The translations under genes and the position numbers were made by a program. A DNA stretch of 64,000 nt from Serilophus lunatus (Eukaryota; Chordata; Aves; Passeriformes; Eurylaimidae): the NCBI GenBank assembly GCA_013399895.1, contig VXBA01001826.1, positions 2,286,256 through 2,350,255 on the forward strand, read 5' to 3'. Below the pieces are notes generated by a model that saw only the letters and a list, made by a program, of their open reading frames with translations, did no database searches and was not told the origin of the DNA. Below, piece by piece: positions 52,271-64,000 of this stretch. How positions within the stretch are numbered: position 1 is the first letter of the stretch; every line of letters begins with the position of its first letter.

Positions 52271-54082
52271 GACTGTCTTGGAAATGTTGATAAACACGAG
52301 AAAAAAATCCCTTAAAGCTTCCACATTAAAGTTGTGACTCATGAAAAAGAAAAAAGGAAATTAAATTCAATCTTCCCATTTTTCAGAGAGTGACCCCAAC
52401 CATCTCAACTCAATAACAGCTATGGTCGCTCCTCTAAGATGGGCTGGTGGCACCAATGTTGGTCTCAGCAGTTAAGTGCTCGATTGACTGGGCACTCACC
52501 TTCCCAGGGATCGAGGAGTTCTGCACCCCAGCCAGACCCAGGATACAGCCCCTGCATCAGCCAGCACTGCTGCAGCTCAACACTCTCCCAGGACAGAACT
52601 GGAACGTCTGGAATTATTAATCTGCTGCTTTTCAAGAACACTGAACACGTTTAGAACTAAGCAGGAAAAAAAGCAGCTAAGGATTATCCTTCTGTAAACA
52701 CTCCAGAGCCAACACAGCCAGGCACTGACTGTGGATACAGGTGTTTAGCTGGGAGCAGATTTTGGCTCCAGAATATCATTAGGAAAATGCTGCTGTGTCT
52801 TCCAGCTCCTTTGGCCAGAGCAGGAGGAGACTGGTAAGCAATGCTGACCATGTCCTGGCTGAGTGACAGCCTCTGCACATGGGGAAATCTGCCAAGGCTG
52901 CCTCTGCTCTCCAGATCTGAAGGGGTTTGTTCCCCTGTCAATGCCATACTTGGAGACCCAAGGCCTGCCTGCTCCTCTAGGGTTTCCAGACACTCAACCA
53001 ACCTTTCAAAGAGAGATGCAAAATCCACCTAATAAATATGGAAAGAAACACTCTCACAAAGCTATCAAGAAGTACAGGAGTTAGGGACAGTACAGGAGAG
53101 AGCGAGGTAGATTTTCAACATCTTTTCCATTTCTTTTTTCCATAATAATAACCAAAATTTGCACAATACTAAAAGTCTTGCATGCAAATGCAAACATCAC
53201 TATAATCCCTGTTAACAAAGCACACAGAGAAATTAAAGCAAGCTTAACTAAGCAGTGTTTGTGAATATTAATAAGCCTAAAAGCTAAATCCAAGCTTTAA
53301 AAGTTTAAAGGAAAAAGAAGATTGTTTTCAGACTAATTTGTATTTAAACTGGATGCTTTGCATATGAAACCAAGAAAGAGAATGAACTTTGCTGCCAAAA
53401 AAAAAGCATTAAAATGAGTATAACAAAGTGAGATCTTTGAAAATTCTGGATATCTGAATCTATTGGGTTTTTAATACACTGAGCTGTGCTCAAATATCAC
53501 TGGACAGTGGCTCATTCCAAATCTCCACATTACATTTTACTGCAGAGATCAAATGAATAAATGTATTTTTTTCTTACTGTCATATAGCCAACAGCAATGG
53601 TTTTCCACCTGACACGTAAAAGCAATATATTCATCACCCACACAAGTTTGTGAAAGCTGTTCCATAGCTGTCCTATCTCACACAGCCAATTCAAGCTTGA
53701 TTTTGTGAACAGTGAATATCCCTTGCACCAAACTGAATGCTTTGAAATCCTACCAGCCTCTGCAAGGAACATAGAGCACATCAGGTGGGATTTATCCACT
53801 TCTTAGATGTTTGTAACAGACACCCATATCATCCCTGCTCTCTTTGCAGTTAGTGAAGAGAAACTGAGTTTTATTCTGAATGTCACCCCATCTTCATGGA
53901 GATGTTTGAGATGAATCATCCTGGAGAATTCACCCATTCCTCTGCAGCAGCTCCAAAGGGAGCTGAGGACTCACTCCAGGCCAGGTATCTACAACACAGA
54001 CACCCAACAGTGGGATGGACCCTACTCTTCATGATTCACAAGCCAAACAAACCCTGCCCATTCAGTGACATTTGACCAAAAC

Positions 54083-54220
54083 TTCTCTGGCCAACCTGTG
54101 CCAAGGCCTCCCCACTCTCACAAGAAAGAGTTTCTTCCTAATATCCAATCCAACCCTGTCCTCTGTGAGTGTGAAGCCATTCCTCCATTGTCCTGTAACT
54201 ACACATTCTTGTAAATAGTC
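54083..54220 (-). repeat. CR1 LINE 3' fragment without the terminal end
   Basis: The reverse complement carries TTCTTCCTAATATCCAAT, AACCTGTGCCAAGGCCTCCC, and the upstream CCATTGTCCTGTAACTACA part. It breaks off at 54083 before the usual tail, so the 3' end has been lost. Confidence 0.88.
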
Positions 54221-56559
54221 TTTTCACTGCTTTTTAGTTCTACCATTTAGTTGTTGCCTTTTATTTTTCTCTTGTTTTGGTGGGGTTTTTTTGTTTGTTT
54301 GCTGTTGCTTCTGGGATTTGTGGGGGTTTTTTTACCCAAACCATCAAGCCCTCACATGAATTCAGTTCATAACCACAGCAGAGTTAATTTTTCATTGACC
54401 TGAGTACTACCACTGAGGATGACAACAGGCAGAACCACTTGATACCTAAAGAAATCCTGTCTGCTCTTTTCCGTGTTTGGAAACCTACAATCCATGAGGC
54501 AAAATCCATTTACTGTTATACTGATAAATGTAAACCAGACACCAGAGAATGACATGAGAATTGCAGTAATCTCTGACAAAAGTAAGGGCATTAGATGGTG
54601 GTTGTTGCCCTGATTACCAATACCAGGCAAATTCAGGAGCACATGGATTTGCGAGGTGCAGAGAACACGGGAACTCAGATCCTTTATCCCTCCAGAGTTC
54701 CAGAGAACAAAACTCAGGGAGTCACCAGGAAGCCTCAGCTATATTCCAACATCTTACAAATACCCTCCAAGCCCCAAGGAAACAAATTCTCTTTGTAGGG
54801 GCAAAGAACACTGAGTCCTCCTGCTTTTTCTTCTTTCTGCTTCAATGGAGGGCAGCAACCCTAAAAGTATGAACTCCTGGTGAAATAAGTAAATAAATAG
54901 TCTCAGGCCAGTTTGCTTCTACGAACTCACCTATTTCTCCTCTCCTACCCCCTCACCATCCCCCTGCATCACTCAGAGGAGCTCAGGCAGCTGCAGTCTG
55001 TGTTATTCAGCTCACAGAGATCAGTGGTTACTGCAGTTCAAACGGTTCATTAACTTCTTGTGCTTGGACCCTGGAGATAAGAATCCACTGTCTGGAACAG
55101 ATTCGTATAAAGGCCACAAAAGATAAATAAAATTATAAAATAATACATGATCAAGTGAGCACAGCAGGACTTCCCCCCCTCTTCTGTTAAAACCCCAAAC
55201 CAAGGGGAACTCCCACCCTCCCCTGCAGAGATGAACCTAATGAGAAGTATGACCTTCAGGCTAAAAGCTGGATTTTACCTCTTGCATTCCTTCACGAATA
55301 GGCTAATAGTTTGGATACAAGTCAGGATCACAGATGTGCATATCCTAAAACACAACTGCTAACAAGTCTGGCAGCCTGTGCAGTGCTGATACGAACAAGG
55401 CTTCCCTGACAATTGGTCCCCAGTGCAACCCAAATGTGCACAATAAAACACGCTGAACGTTGCTCAGGTTCCATACTCCTGCTCCATGGGAAAGGAATCA
55501 AGCATTTCCAAGCATCAGCTTTGTCACCCACTAGCACCCAGTTACACAATACCCAGGTGCTCAAAGCCAGCTCATTTATTTCAGTCCTGACAAAAACAGT
55601 GACATTTGCCAAAGTTGGATTCATCCTCAGCTGAAATCCCCATTCCCTGGGGGTGAATATTGCTGTCTAATGAGGAACAGTCACACACAATTACACTGTT
55701 AGGCAGCAAATGACTGAGGATCTCTAGGCAGCTGATTAACAAATTGCTGGAGGTAAGAACTTGGTTAAGTGATGGCTCAAAATGCAACCTCGATGCTTCC
55801 TGAGGGATGCTACGCAAGGGTCCTTGGATCCGCCTTGAAAAAAGTACAAAATAAGGGCTAAGGGAGAGAGCACCTTGACCTATCACATGTCTCTACCTAT
55901 GAATTTCTTTATAGAAAAAGGAGGTTTATTTAAAATGTGCATTTTATATGCTGAGCCAGATCTTGCCTCCAGTCCCAAGAGCTGATCCCTGATGGAGCAG
56001 CATCACTCTCCTCCTGACTGGCAATTCTGCCTCCCAGCCTGTGTCCTGTCGAACTTTCAGATCACAAGCAAGAAAATACCTTCAAAAAGGTGAGGCTTTA
56101 GCACAGGGTTGAAGGTTTGCCTTCCTCAGCACTGTCATACCTTCCTCTCCCACTCTGCAGAGCCAGAGCAGCTTTCCTGCTCCTGCTGCTGCTGTGGGGG
56201 CCCAGCTGCAGCTCCTCATGCGCATCATTATCCCTTGCAAGGGTCATTTAGCACAAAGTTAGGACAAAGCACAAAAGCAGCCACATAGATTTGTATTCCA
56301 TGACAAAGAATCTGGGAGACAATGGTGCATCACAGAGCAGGATGTGCAGCATTCTCTGCCCTGAAACAGCTCTCCTTCTCCCAGGTACCCGCTCTGGCAT
56401 CTCGCGTCCTTCCTCGTCCACCTTGAGGAACATCCACACATGTCAGCCAGGAACTTTCTGGCCTTTGAACTAAAACTATCTGGGTCTTATTTTAATGTTA
56501 TAGAGCTTCTGAACTTTTTGCTTTAAAGCCATTAAGAGGCATTTCAGTTCACGAGCACC
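54221..56559. other. Intronic sequence without recognised genes
   Basis: A T/G-rich low-complexity patch lies at about 54250-54334. GC-richer patches around 55980-56230 include a CTG/CTC-rich run near 56180-56195. No genes recognised. Confidence 0.6.
54250..54334. repeat. T/G-rich low-complexity tract
   Basis: Runs such as GTTTTGGTGGGG, TTTTTTTGTTTGTTTG and GTGGGGGTTTTTTT, similar in kind to the tract at 23689. Confidence 0.8.
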
Positions 56560-57330
56560 TTTCAGGAGAGGAAAAGAAAAAAGAGAGAGAAAGAGAGAAA
56601 GGGAACAAGAAACCCCCATAGCAAACCCAGTAGCACAGATTTCTGTAATTGATCCAGGAGGGAGATGAAACCATAATTAATCCATTCGGGAGATGAGGAA
56701 GTCTCAAATACGCTTTTTGGGAAGAGGAGGGAGTACCTGGTTATGTTCACTTTACAAACAAGCAAAAGCTAATTGCTTCAGAGCGCCAGCAAAATCTACC
56801 CAGGGAATCCATCCCCTTATCTAATGCCACCTGCAGCAGGACTGTGCTGCTCTGAATTACAGCCCAGATCAAAGAGCACCTGTGCACAGCACAATTTCAG
56901 TTCCCTCTCCCCTCTCTTTGCTCCACCAGACAGGTTTGTATGTCTGATCACTCTGTCAGCTAAATTGTGACTTTTAATTACAAGCCATTCCCACTTCTCA
57001 CCTTCCTGCTCGCACATCACAGCCGTGCCACTGTTTACAACAGTGGGAAGTGCGACAGGAGGGAAGAGGCAGCTCCTTGCAGGACCATTCCCTGCAAAGG
57101 GGCTGCTGCCAGGTAATGTTTCTGTCAGTGTACAGACCAGATGTGCAATTCATACTGATTCCCACTTGCTACTGATAATAGGGAGCAGGTTACATGTAGA
57201 ACAGCATTAATCAGTTATAAATTGAAATTAATTACCATAATAATCAAAGTAGGCATGAATATAAAGTTTGCTTCTTTTGCAGCGGTATTTACAAAAGCTA
57301 GATTAGTAAGGTAATTTGTATTAGACTTTT
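56560..57330. promoter_or_regulatory. Weak candidate conserved non-coding block
   Basis: It starts with a purine tract (56564-56612). Repeat-free DNA follows, with several homeodomain-type cores (CATAATTAATCC, GCTAATTGC, TTTAATTAC, AAATTAATTACC) and GC-rich segments between them. No open frame of note. Regulatory function is inferred from texture alone. Confidence 0.2.
56564..56612. repeat. Purine-rich (GA)n-like tract
   Basis: Almost pure A/G for about 48 nt, including AGAGAGAGAAAGAGAG, with a single C. Confidence 0.85.
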
Positions 57331-58375
57331 ACTGCAAACCCACGAGGAATTCTGAACACAGCACAAGGAAACAGCTGCTCATAGGCATTAATAACCAGAC
57401 CACAAACCCAGCACTTACAGAAGGATGGAAACGCTTCTGAGCAACAAATGTCATAAAGCAAAAAAGTATGTAATACTGTGTTTCATGTCTATGGGTCCTG
57501 TGCTCAAAGTTACCTGCTGTGACCCTGTTTCATTGATTTAAAGTACAACGGTGTTTCTGGGAGCTGGATGGGCACAGCAGCTGGCAAAGGGCTGCCTTCA
57601 GGCATCCACAGAGAAGCACTGATGTGAATCCCAGCTCACAGGGCCCTGAGGATCAGCCTGGGCAGCCCAGCTCACACCAAAACCTGTGCTGAAGCCCTGG
57701 AAGCCAGCAGTGATCACTCTTCAGAGCCACATCTCTACCTGTGCCTCCATAGGTATCTATTTACTAGAAGCTATGAAAGAGAAATAGCTCAGAATTTTCA
57801 TCTGCAAAGAACAGGGGAGAGCACCAAAGCTATCCTTTGGCTTTGGAGAACAGACCTCTTTCTCCACATCTCAATTTGGATTTCAGATAAAAGTAACTAT
57901 TTGGAAGTTGGTCAAGGGTACAACGTCTTTGAACTAATTTAATACTTCTAATCCCCATGAGCGCTTGGGAATCAGCAACACGTTGCACTCCCTCCTCACC
58001 CTCCCCTTTCTTAAAACCCTGCAATTTATTTATGAACGTAATGAAATACACACTTTTGTGAGTAGTTCAGACTCAATGTTGAGAAAAGGCCAACACTGAA
58101 GGCAGGGGAGGCAAACAGGCAAAGAAGTAAAGCAACACTTGTTCCAGACACCTGGACTTGCTCTCAGATCTAAGACTGGAAATGTACTTGCTCTACCCTG
58201 GAAAGCCACTGGGACTATGTAACAGGCTCCTTAAATCCTTTCCTTCAGCACAGTATAAAAACATTGTGAACCAGACTCCTTGGTATTGAAAAAAAACAGG
58301 CAAAGGTGCCTTAGGACAGTGAAAACCAACAAAGCTCTACAATGGAATTTTTAAAGATTAAGCTTTGTTTTTGCA
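57331..58375. other. Intronic sequence without recognised genes
   Basis: GC-richer at 57545-57750, AT-rich elsewhere. No repeats or genes were recognised. Confidence 0.6.
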
Positions 58376-58432
58376 TAGAACCATGAAATCATTTAGGTTG
58401 GAAAAGGCCTTTAAGAGCATCAAGTTTACCTG
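58376..58432 (-). repeat. CR1 LINE 3' terminal fragment
   Basis: TAGAACCATGAAATCATTTA followed by GGTTGGAAAAGGCCTTTAAG and AGCATCAAG. Under 60 bp of the tail, of the GGAAAAGACCT type. Confidence 0.85.
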
Positions 58433-61059
58433 GTTCTGCTGGAAGTTTATGGACCAGCAAACTTCCTTCCTAGAATATCCACTTTACGTGAGGGGGGAGC
58501 AAGTTCTGGTGCTTTACAAAGATAAAAGTAATGGCTGCCAAGAAGGTGAAGGAGGGAGGCAGAGGTTTTAATCTCTGCTCATCTGACCAGGAAAGATGAT
58601 CCCTGTAGGCAGTACACAGGTACAAGTCAACACTGGCATAAATGACACTCTTTGTAAAGCAAGAGTAACTTCCCAGAAACTTTCTGAAAGGCCTTTTAGT
58701 CCTGTAAGTGGAAGTTTGTACATTCTTCATTCATTTACCATCCCTAGTGGGTCTTCTATTAAATTAAGTGTTTATGCAGTGCTTTGAAGATGTAAAGTAC
58801 TGAAAGTGGCAAATACTTCCAGTAGATATCAAAGAGCTACAGCTCCTAGAGACTAAGTGGATCCATCAGCTGAAATAATTGGCTGCATCTAACACTGTGA
58901 CAACAGTAGAATGGTATGTCTTTTTTTTTCCTCATAGAATATAGACAGGCAAATAGAATCACACTTAGATTTGCACTTGAAGGAAGCAGATCATGATAGG
59001 ATTATTTTATCAAAAGGAATACCTTGTTGTTGGGAGGAGAACTGCCTTTCTCTTAAGGATCAAGTGTTGGACACAGCTGGAAATAAGGCACTAACTGCTA
59101 TAAATCATGATAGAAAATACTGTGTCTGATTTAAGTTTATTTTGTCAAAATCAGACTCTGCTGATTTGCTGTTCCCAACTCCAGAAGAGCACTGGCTGCA
59201 TACAACAGAGAAAGCACCTGGAAAACTTATGAAAAGCCTTCCCTGAAAAGCAAAGGGCCTGATTTGAGTTATTTTCCATGGTTCTTACGTATTAAATCAG
59301 TACTGAAGTTGGTAACACTCCTCAATTATCCTGCAGCCATGACATGAGGAAAAAAAAGGCAAATTAGAACTGCCGCTAATTAAGCTAAAAATACACCATA
59401 ATGGAAATATTAAATGGCAAAACCCCAACACTCAGTGGGAAGGACATTGACATAGCAGCAGTGAGGCAGCTCCAGTTGTTTAGGCACATCTGGCCAATAA
59501 ACATGACTCTACCACCAATTTATTAATCCTGGTGAAGGACTGAAAACCAGGAGCAGATTTTGTAGGAAGCAGCTGCACAACACACAGGAAGGGATCTATG
59601 GATGTGCATCACTTCTGCCATTAGTGCACATTTTCTCAAGTTAAATCTGGCAGGCCAGGACTGTGAACCTGCTTTGCCAGCTGCAGAAAACACTCCTAAG
59701 TCTTCTGAGGTGCCACAGACAGCAATAGTTAGTAATTCTCATGCTTTGGATGTGCTGTGATGTGAAAGAAAACAGTTCTTTTGCACCCTGTAGTAAAAAT
59801 AATGATGGGAGAGACTTCTCCTCCTTACTTATTTGGAGTAGTTATTTTATTTACCAATTCCTCTTTAAATATCTCCACCTGCTTTGACTAAGGGGATGGA
59901 GCTCTGATTTGTTTAGGTGGGTTGGATTTTGTGTCCTCATCCTAACCCTCCCCTCCTGAACTGCAAATGCTGCTTTGAGAGTCTGTGCAGCTCTGTTAAT
60001 AACAGCTCACAAAGGCTGCCAAGATAATGCACCCAAAGCTGTTAAGTAATGCCACATCTCCAAAATACTCAGATTTATTTAGACAGTGGTTTTGAAGGAG
60101 ATAAAGATTTGAATTTTGATTATTTAAAATATAACTTTAATCTTTTAATATGGATGGTAATAAAGAAATCATTATCAGGGGAAGGACAGTGAAGATAAAG
60201 CAGAAATTCATCTGTGGGAACTTCCTCCTGCTCCCTAAAGGATGAGCTTTAAGATCACATCTACTCTGATTACTATTATAGCATTTAAATAGCATTTAAT
60301 TCCCATTAAAAATCAGCTCCAGATTTTCATCTAGGTGTGAATGATCCCCACCCACACTTTCATTTGTTAACACTCTAATTGCCATAGATTTACTTAAACC
60401 TGTTTTCAGATTTGACCACCAATTTGATAAAAAATATAACTCACACAGCACTTGTGCAAGAGACAAAAACAAGGCAAGAAGCAAAAGAATATTCACCAGG
60501 AATGACCTGCAAGGACTCAGCAGAATTCAGTGTATGAGGTGACTGTTCTGAGCCATGGATAAGTGACAAGAGCAGCTCTGCAGGACATGCAGGGCAGTTC
60601 CCAGTTGTCCTGCATTTCCCAGAGCGTTTGGACAGCCCAGAGCAAAGGAACAAAGCAGATGTACCTGATGGAGATACAGGACACACATTTCAGCCCTGTG
60701 CCAACAGCAGGGTAAAAGAAATCAAAGATGAGCTGGAGGTGAAAGTCTGAGATTGGTAAATTTGACAACAGGTTATTTGAAAAATAAAACAGATTTAGGC
60801 AAAAAGCAAGAGAGGATTAAGACACTGCAAAGTTCTGCTCAAGGGACTGTTCTGAGAAGCAGCAGCAGGGCTGTGTTACAGGTCCAGCTGCTCCACACTC
60901 CCATACAGGAGGGAACAAAACTGAGAGAGGCAGATTCTCCTCACTGGTGTCCATTAAAGGACAGGAGGGGAACAAGGTGAAATACGGTTAATCCCATTTA
61001 AACATAAGAATTAATTTTTAATTATAACCTTGATTAAACACTAAAATAGATTATCCATA
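58433..61059. other. Intronic sequence without recognised genes
   Basis: AT-rich, with TAAT-rich patches (for example 59370-59420 and 60100-60160). No interspersed repeats or coding signals were recognised. Confidence 0.6.
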
Positions 61060-61197
61060 AAAGCTGTGGAGTTTCCTTTCATGGAGATGTTTAAAACATG
61101 ACAAGGCCCAGAGCAACCTGTGCCAGCTGACCCTGCTCTGAGGAGGGTGGGTTGACTGCAGGATCTCTGATACATTCTCAGTTTAACAATTCTGTTA
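61060..61197 (+). repeat. CR1 LINE 3' fragment, a further subfamily
   Basis: AAGCTGTGGAGTTTCCTTTC, ATGGAGATGTTTAAAAC, GAGCAACCTGTGCCAGCTGA, CCCTGCTCTGAGGAGGG, GGTTGACTGCAGGATCTCTG, CAATTCTGTTATTC. It matches the CR1 tail type with a TGGAGATATTCAAAAC-like motif. Diverged and old. Confidence 0.8.
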
Positions 61198-64000
61198 TTC
61201 AACACCATCTGAGAAGGAAGGGAGAGAAACTTGGACCCCATAGGATTCAGCTCCTCTCAAATCAATCTCAAAATCAGAAGAACTCAAAATGCTTTTAAGA
61301 TACAGAAGGCTCCAAATACAAACTGATCTCTCTTTGCCATTATAACCCCAAGCTCCTCTCCATCTTTTAGCACCCCATCCTTTTGATGCCCAGGTCTTTC
61401 CCATCCAATACAGGAGTGTTGTATCTGCCCAACTTCATTTTCCCTTTACCCCCATTTTCAATATCACCTTTCCAAATCCTTAGTGAATGTCACATGTTAA
61501 TGAAATAACCTTCTGGAGAATGAAAGCCGCAATGCAAACATGAACATCTTGATCAAATCCCATTTTTGTTTCAGGAAAATTTCTCTCAGGAGATGAGCTG
61601 TGGTTTAATGGCTCCAAATTTAGCTCAGTAGTGCCTCCTCACAACTCTAAAAGCTTCTAGATAGTCTGTAAGCATATGGATCTATAATGCCCAAGTTGGC
61701 CATTAAAAGAGGGAAGTTCTTGGAAGTGCAAACAGAATATAGAGTAGGCATGTCCTGCACCTTAAACTTTTGATTTTCATCATGGCAGCTGGTGGAATGA
61801 ATTCCCATTCAGCACATGACATTGTTCTCAAAGCACAAGGCTGTATTATTTGGCTCTTCTCTTCCCAAGTGGAATTCAGAGCTCAGAAGTTGCTGCAAAG
61901 AGCAGTGAATGTCCTCACCTTTTTTCCAAATAATCCATAAAAAAATTCATAAAATTCAAACTGCAACAAGCTTCCTATGGAGCACTGCAGACACATTTCA
62001 GCCTCGCACCACATCCGAGCCACACAAACAGCTCCATTCAGGCTACAGGGTTCACTCAGCCCACAAGTGATGATTCCTGCTCCCTGTTAGGACACAGCCA
62101 CTTGTTTGCATTAGGCTTCTGTACACAAGGAAAAGTGTCTTTCCCACTGCTTGAGCTGCCTTTAGTTTTGCCTGAAGGAAAAGCAGCGACAAAAAGTCAT
62201 CTGCAACTCCCTGGCCAGAGCTTTAATAGACTTTCTCCTGCTGCGTGGCAGGCACAGAAGGTACCCCCAGGCACAGACTTCCATGAGGTTACAAAAGCAT
62301 AATGTGCCTGTGACTGAACACAGCTATCCATCTGCAGGAGCAGGAACAAGAGGAAATTAAGGTGGAACACATACTTGAAAAAGCAAAAAACCCACATATA
62401 GAGGTAAAATCACAGGTCAGTGATGAACTGAATGCAGCCAGAACAGCACTGCACTAAACAGGTGTGTTTATTTTTAAATCGCAGTGCAGGAGCCAATAAA
62501 TCACTTCCACACAGGTCACAGGAGAGCTGTCAGATGGCAGAGCCTTTCAGAGGTTACCCAGGATCAAAGCAGCAACTTGAATTTAAAAAGCAAAAGCCTT
62601 TCCCTCTATCCAGCAGCTGTGACAGCAGGAACAGAGGCAGCATGATTTGAATTTACATTCTTTACAATCCAGAGCAGTCCCTTCAGTGACATACAGCTAA
62701 TTAGCACTTTTTCTAACCTTCCTAGTAAAAGCTTTGTCCCAAACTTCATTCTATCCAGTTAGAGCAGCATCCAAGATGTGTCAGAGTAGAGAACAAGCCA
62801 CCACCTCCACATTCATTACACTTACAGTTTTTTCCATTTCTCTGCTGATCTCAGAAGTTCCTGTTAACTCAGGGGCTCCAAGGAAGCTCTGCCTGGGTCA
62901 GCTCTCCCATCCTCCTTGCACTAAAACTGCAGGAAGTACAATGGATGTTGCTACCATTGCTATGAATATTGTATCAGCTGCTAAAATGCCCACACAGCAA
63001 TAACCCTGACACACAGACCTTCCTCTCAGACTTGCTCTCCCTGTCAGCCCAAAAAAACCCTGAAGAAATTATTTTCAAAATCTATTATTACACAGCACTA
63101 CCAGAAACACTGAAATATAACTAATCTCTACATTTCATTTGTTAATTATCCTTTTTTCTTATGTAACTAAAGAAAATTAAAGTGGGAGACTTTGAAGAAG
63201 CAGAGTTCAGCTCCAGTGGGGATGAAGCTGGCACAAATACAAGAGTTACTTGAGGGAATAAAACCAAGCCCAGATCAAGTGGCTTTTAAATTCCACTCTA
63301 AACTGACAAGCTAAAGGAAAACAAGATGAAATCTGACTTTGCCCATTACTATCTTTTTTTTTGGTTTCCACGACAGATGCAAATATCTGCAGAAAGATCA
63401 GTGCATTAAGCACTTGAGAGTTAAGTACCATTACTTGCACTCCACAAATGAAGAAAGTAGAAGTGATTTATTTGCCCAAAAGCCATAAGACAGACAAGGA
63501 CTCAACTGAATACACAGCCCACAGCCTCTCCATCTGGTGCTCCTCTCTCTGCTAAACAGTAACACTCTCCCAGGCTACTGAAGGATAACACAACCTGAAT
63601 TATGTTTTTTAGTCTTGTTACTTTTTCCAAGAGGAAATGGATCTACACTGGAAAATCCTCACATTGACTGTTTGCTCCGAGACCAAAATTCGCTGAAGAA
63701 TTTCTCATTTGGATGTAACAAAACCATTGTCATCTTAGTTTAGCATTTGTCTGTAATGAACAGAAGAGAAGCATCACATACACCGGAGATTTTTGCCAGG
63801 CTGTAACACAAATTGAATTAAATTCCAAATTTCTGGGTCAGAAAAAATTCAAACACAAAAACATTTCTCTACACCTCAAATTAGAAAGAAGGTGAATTTC
63901 TTTTAACCTCTAAAATAGGACTTATCAGACTGTGTTTTGATAGTCTTTTTAGTCAAAATGACACATTTTGATATTTCAGGATCATTTCTTTGAGTTCTCA
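61198..64000. other. Intronic sequence without recognised genes
   Basis: Mixed AT-rich DNA to the right edge. It has a short T-rich run near 63353-63362. No PTPRT exon 1, promoter or repeat was recognised. Confidence 0.6.

Larger units (their letters stand above)
50023..54082. other. Intronic sequence without recognised genes
   Basis: It contains a G-rich run (51208-51232), an AT palindromic microsatellite (52241-52270) and a GC-richer stretch at 52420-53030. Open frames of 155 (50602-51069, minus), 145 (51558-51995, plus) and 114 codons (52684-53028, minus) show no family I recognise. Confidence 0.6.

Noticed and set aside
52459..52521. tRNA-like string (TTGGTCTCAGCAGTTAAG, then GGGCACTCACC)
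   Set aside because: It has partial similarity to a tRNA-Glu D arm and anticodon region, but the T-arm B box (GGTTCGA) is absent and no acceptor stem closes.
53820..53945. CR1-like words (CTTCATGGAGATGTTTGAGAT)
   Set aside because: Only one short word resembles a CR1 tail; the expected following blocks are absent.

Overview
The window is avian nuclear DNA, probably from a songbird. It lies inside one very large gene, PTPRT (receptor-type protein tyrosine phosphatase T/rho), transcribed on the minus strand. Two things point to a bird. The only recognisable interspersed repeats are short, 5'-truncated CR1 LINE tails ending in the CR1 octamer-type terminus (ATTCTATGAT), and there is nothing like Alu, L1 or B1/B2. 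Several tails share the same 3' sequence (GTGGAAGGTGTCCCTGCC), which I associate with songbird CR1; that refinement is inference.

Layout. Positions 1-379 are the start of PTPRT intron 2. Positions 380-505 (minus) are PTPRT exon 2, 126 nt, encoding the N-terminal part of the extracellular MAM domain, with a clean acceptor and a GTAAGT donor. Everything from 506 to 64000 reads as intron 1, since exon 1 (signal peptide) must lie beyond the right edge. I found no second exon, no independent protein gene and no structural RNA gene in those 63.5 kb. The many open frames of 60-155 codons are about what chance gives in this length, and the longest (10678-11301) runs through two CR1 copies.

The intron holds at least 18 CR1 fragments (8 plus, 10 minus, about 5% of the window), one weak candidate solo LTR at about 17414-18070, a 53-nt perfect A tract at 30130-30182, several short microsatellites, and a few small direct or inverted repeats. 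A CpG-richer stretch at 33000-33870 contains an X-box (RFX-type) match and a 14-nt homeodomain-type palindrome, and is the best candidate intronic regulatory element. An AT-rich block at 56560-57330 is a weaker one.

I see no novel multi-gene system. The points most worth checking are the candidate enhancer, the long A tract, the inverted CR1 pair at 48131-50022, the near-perfect palindrome at 42195-42226 and a few protein-like open frames.
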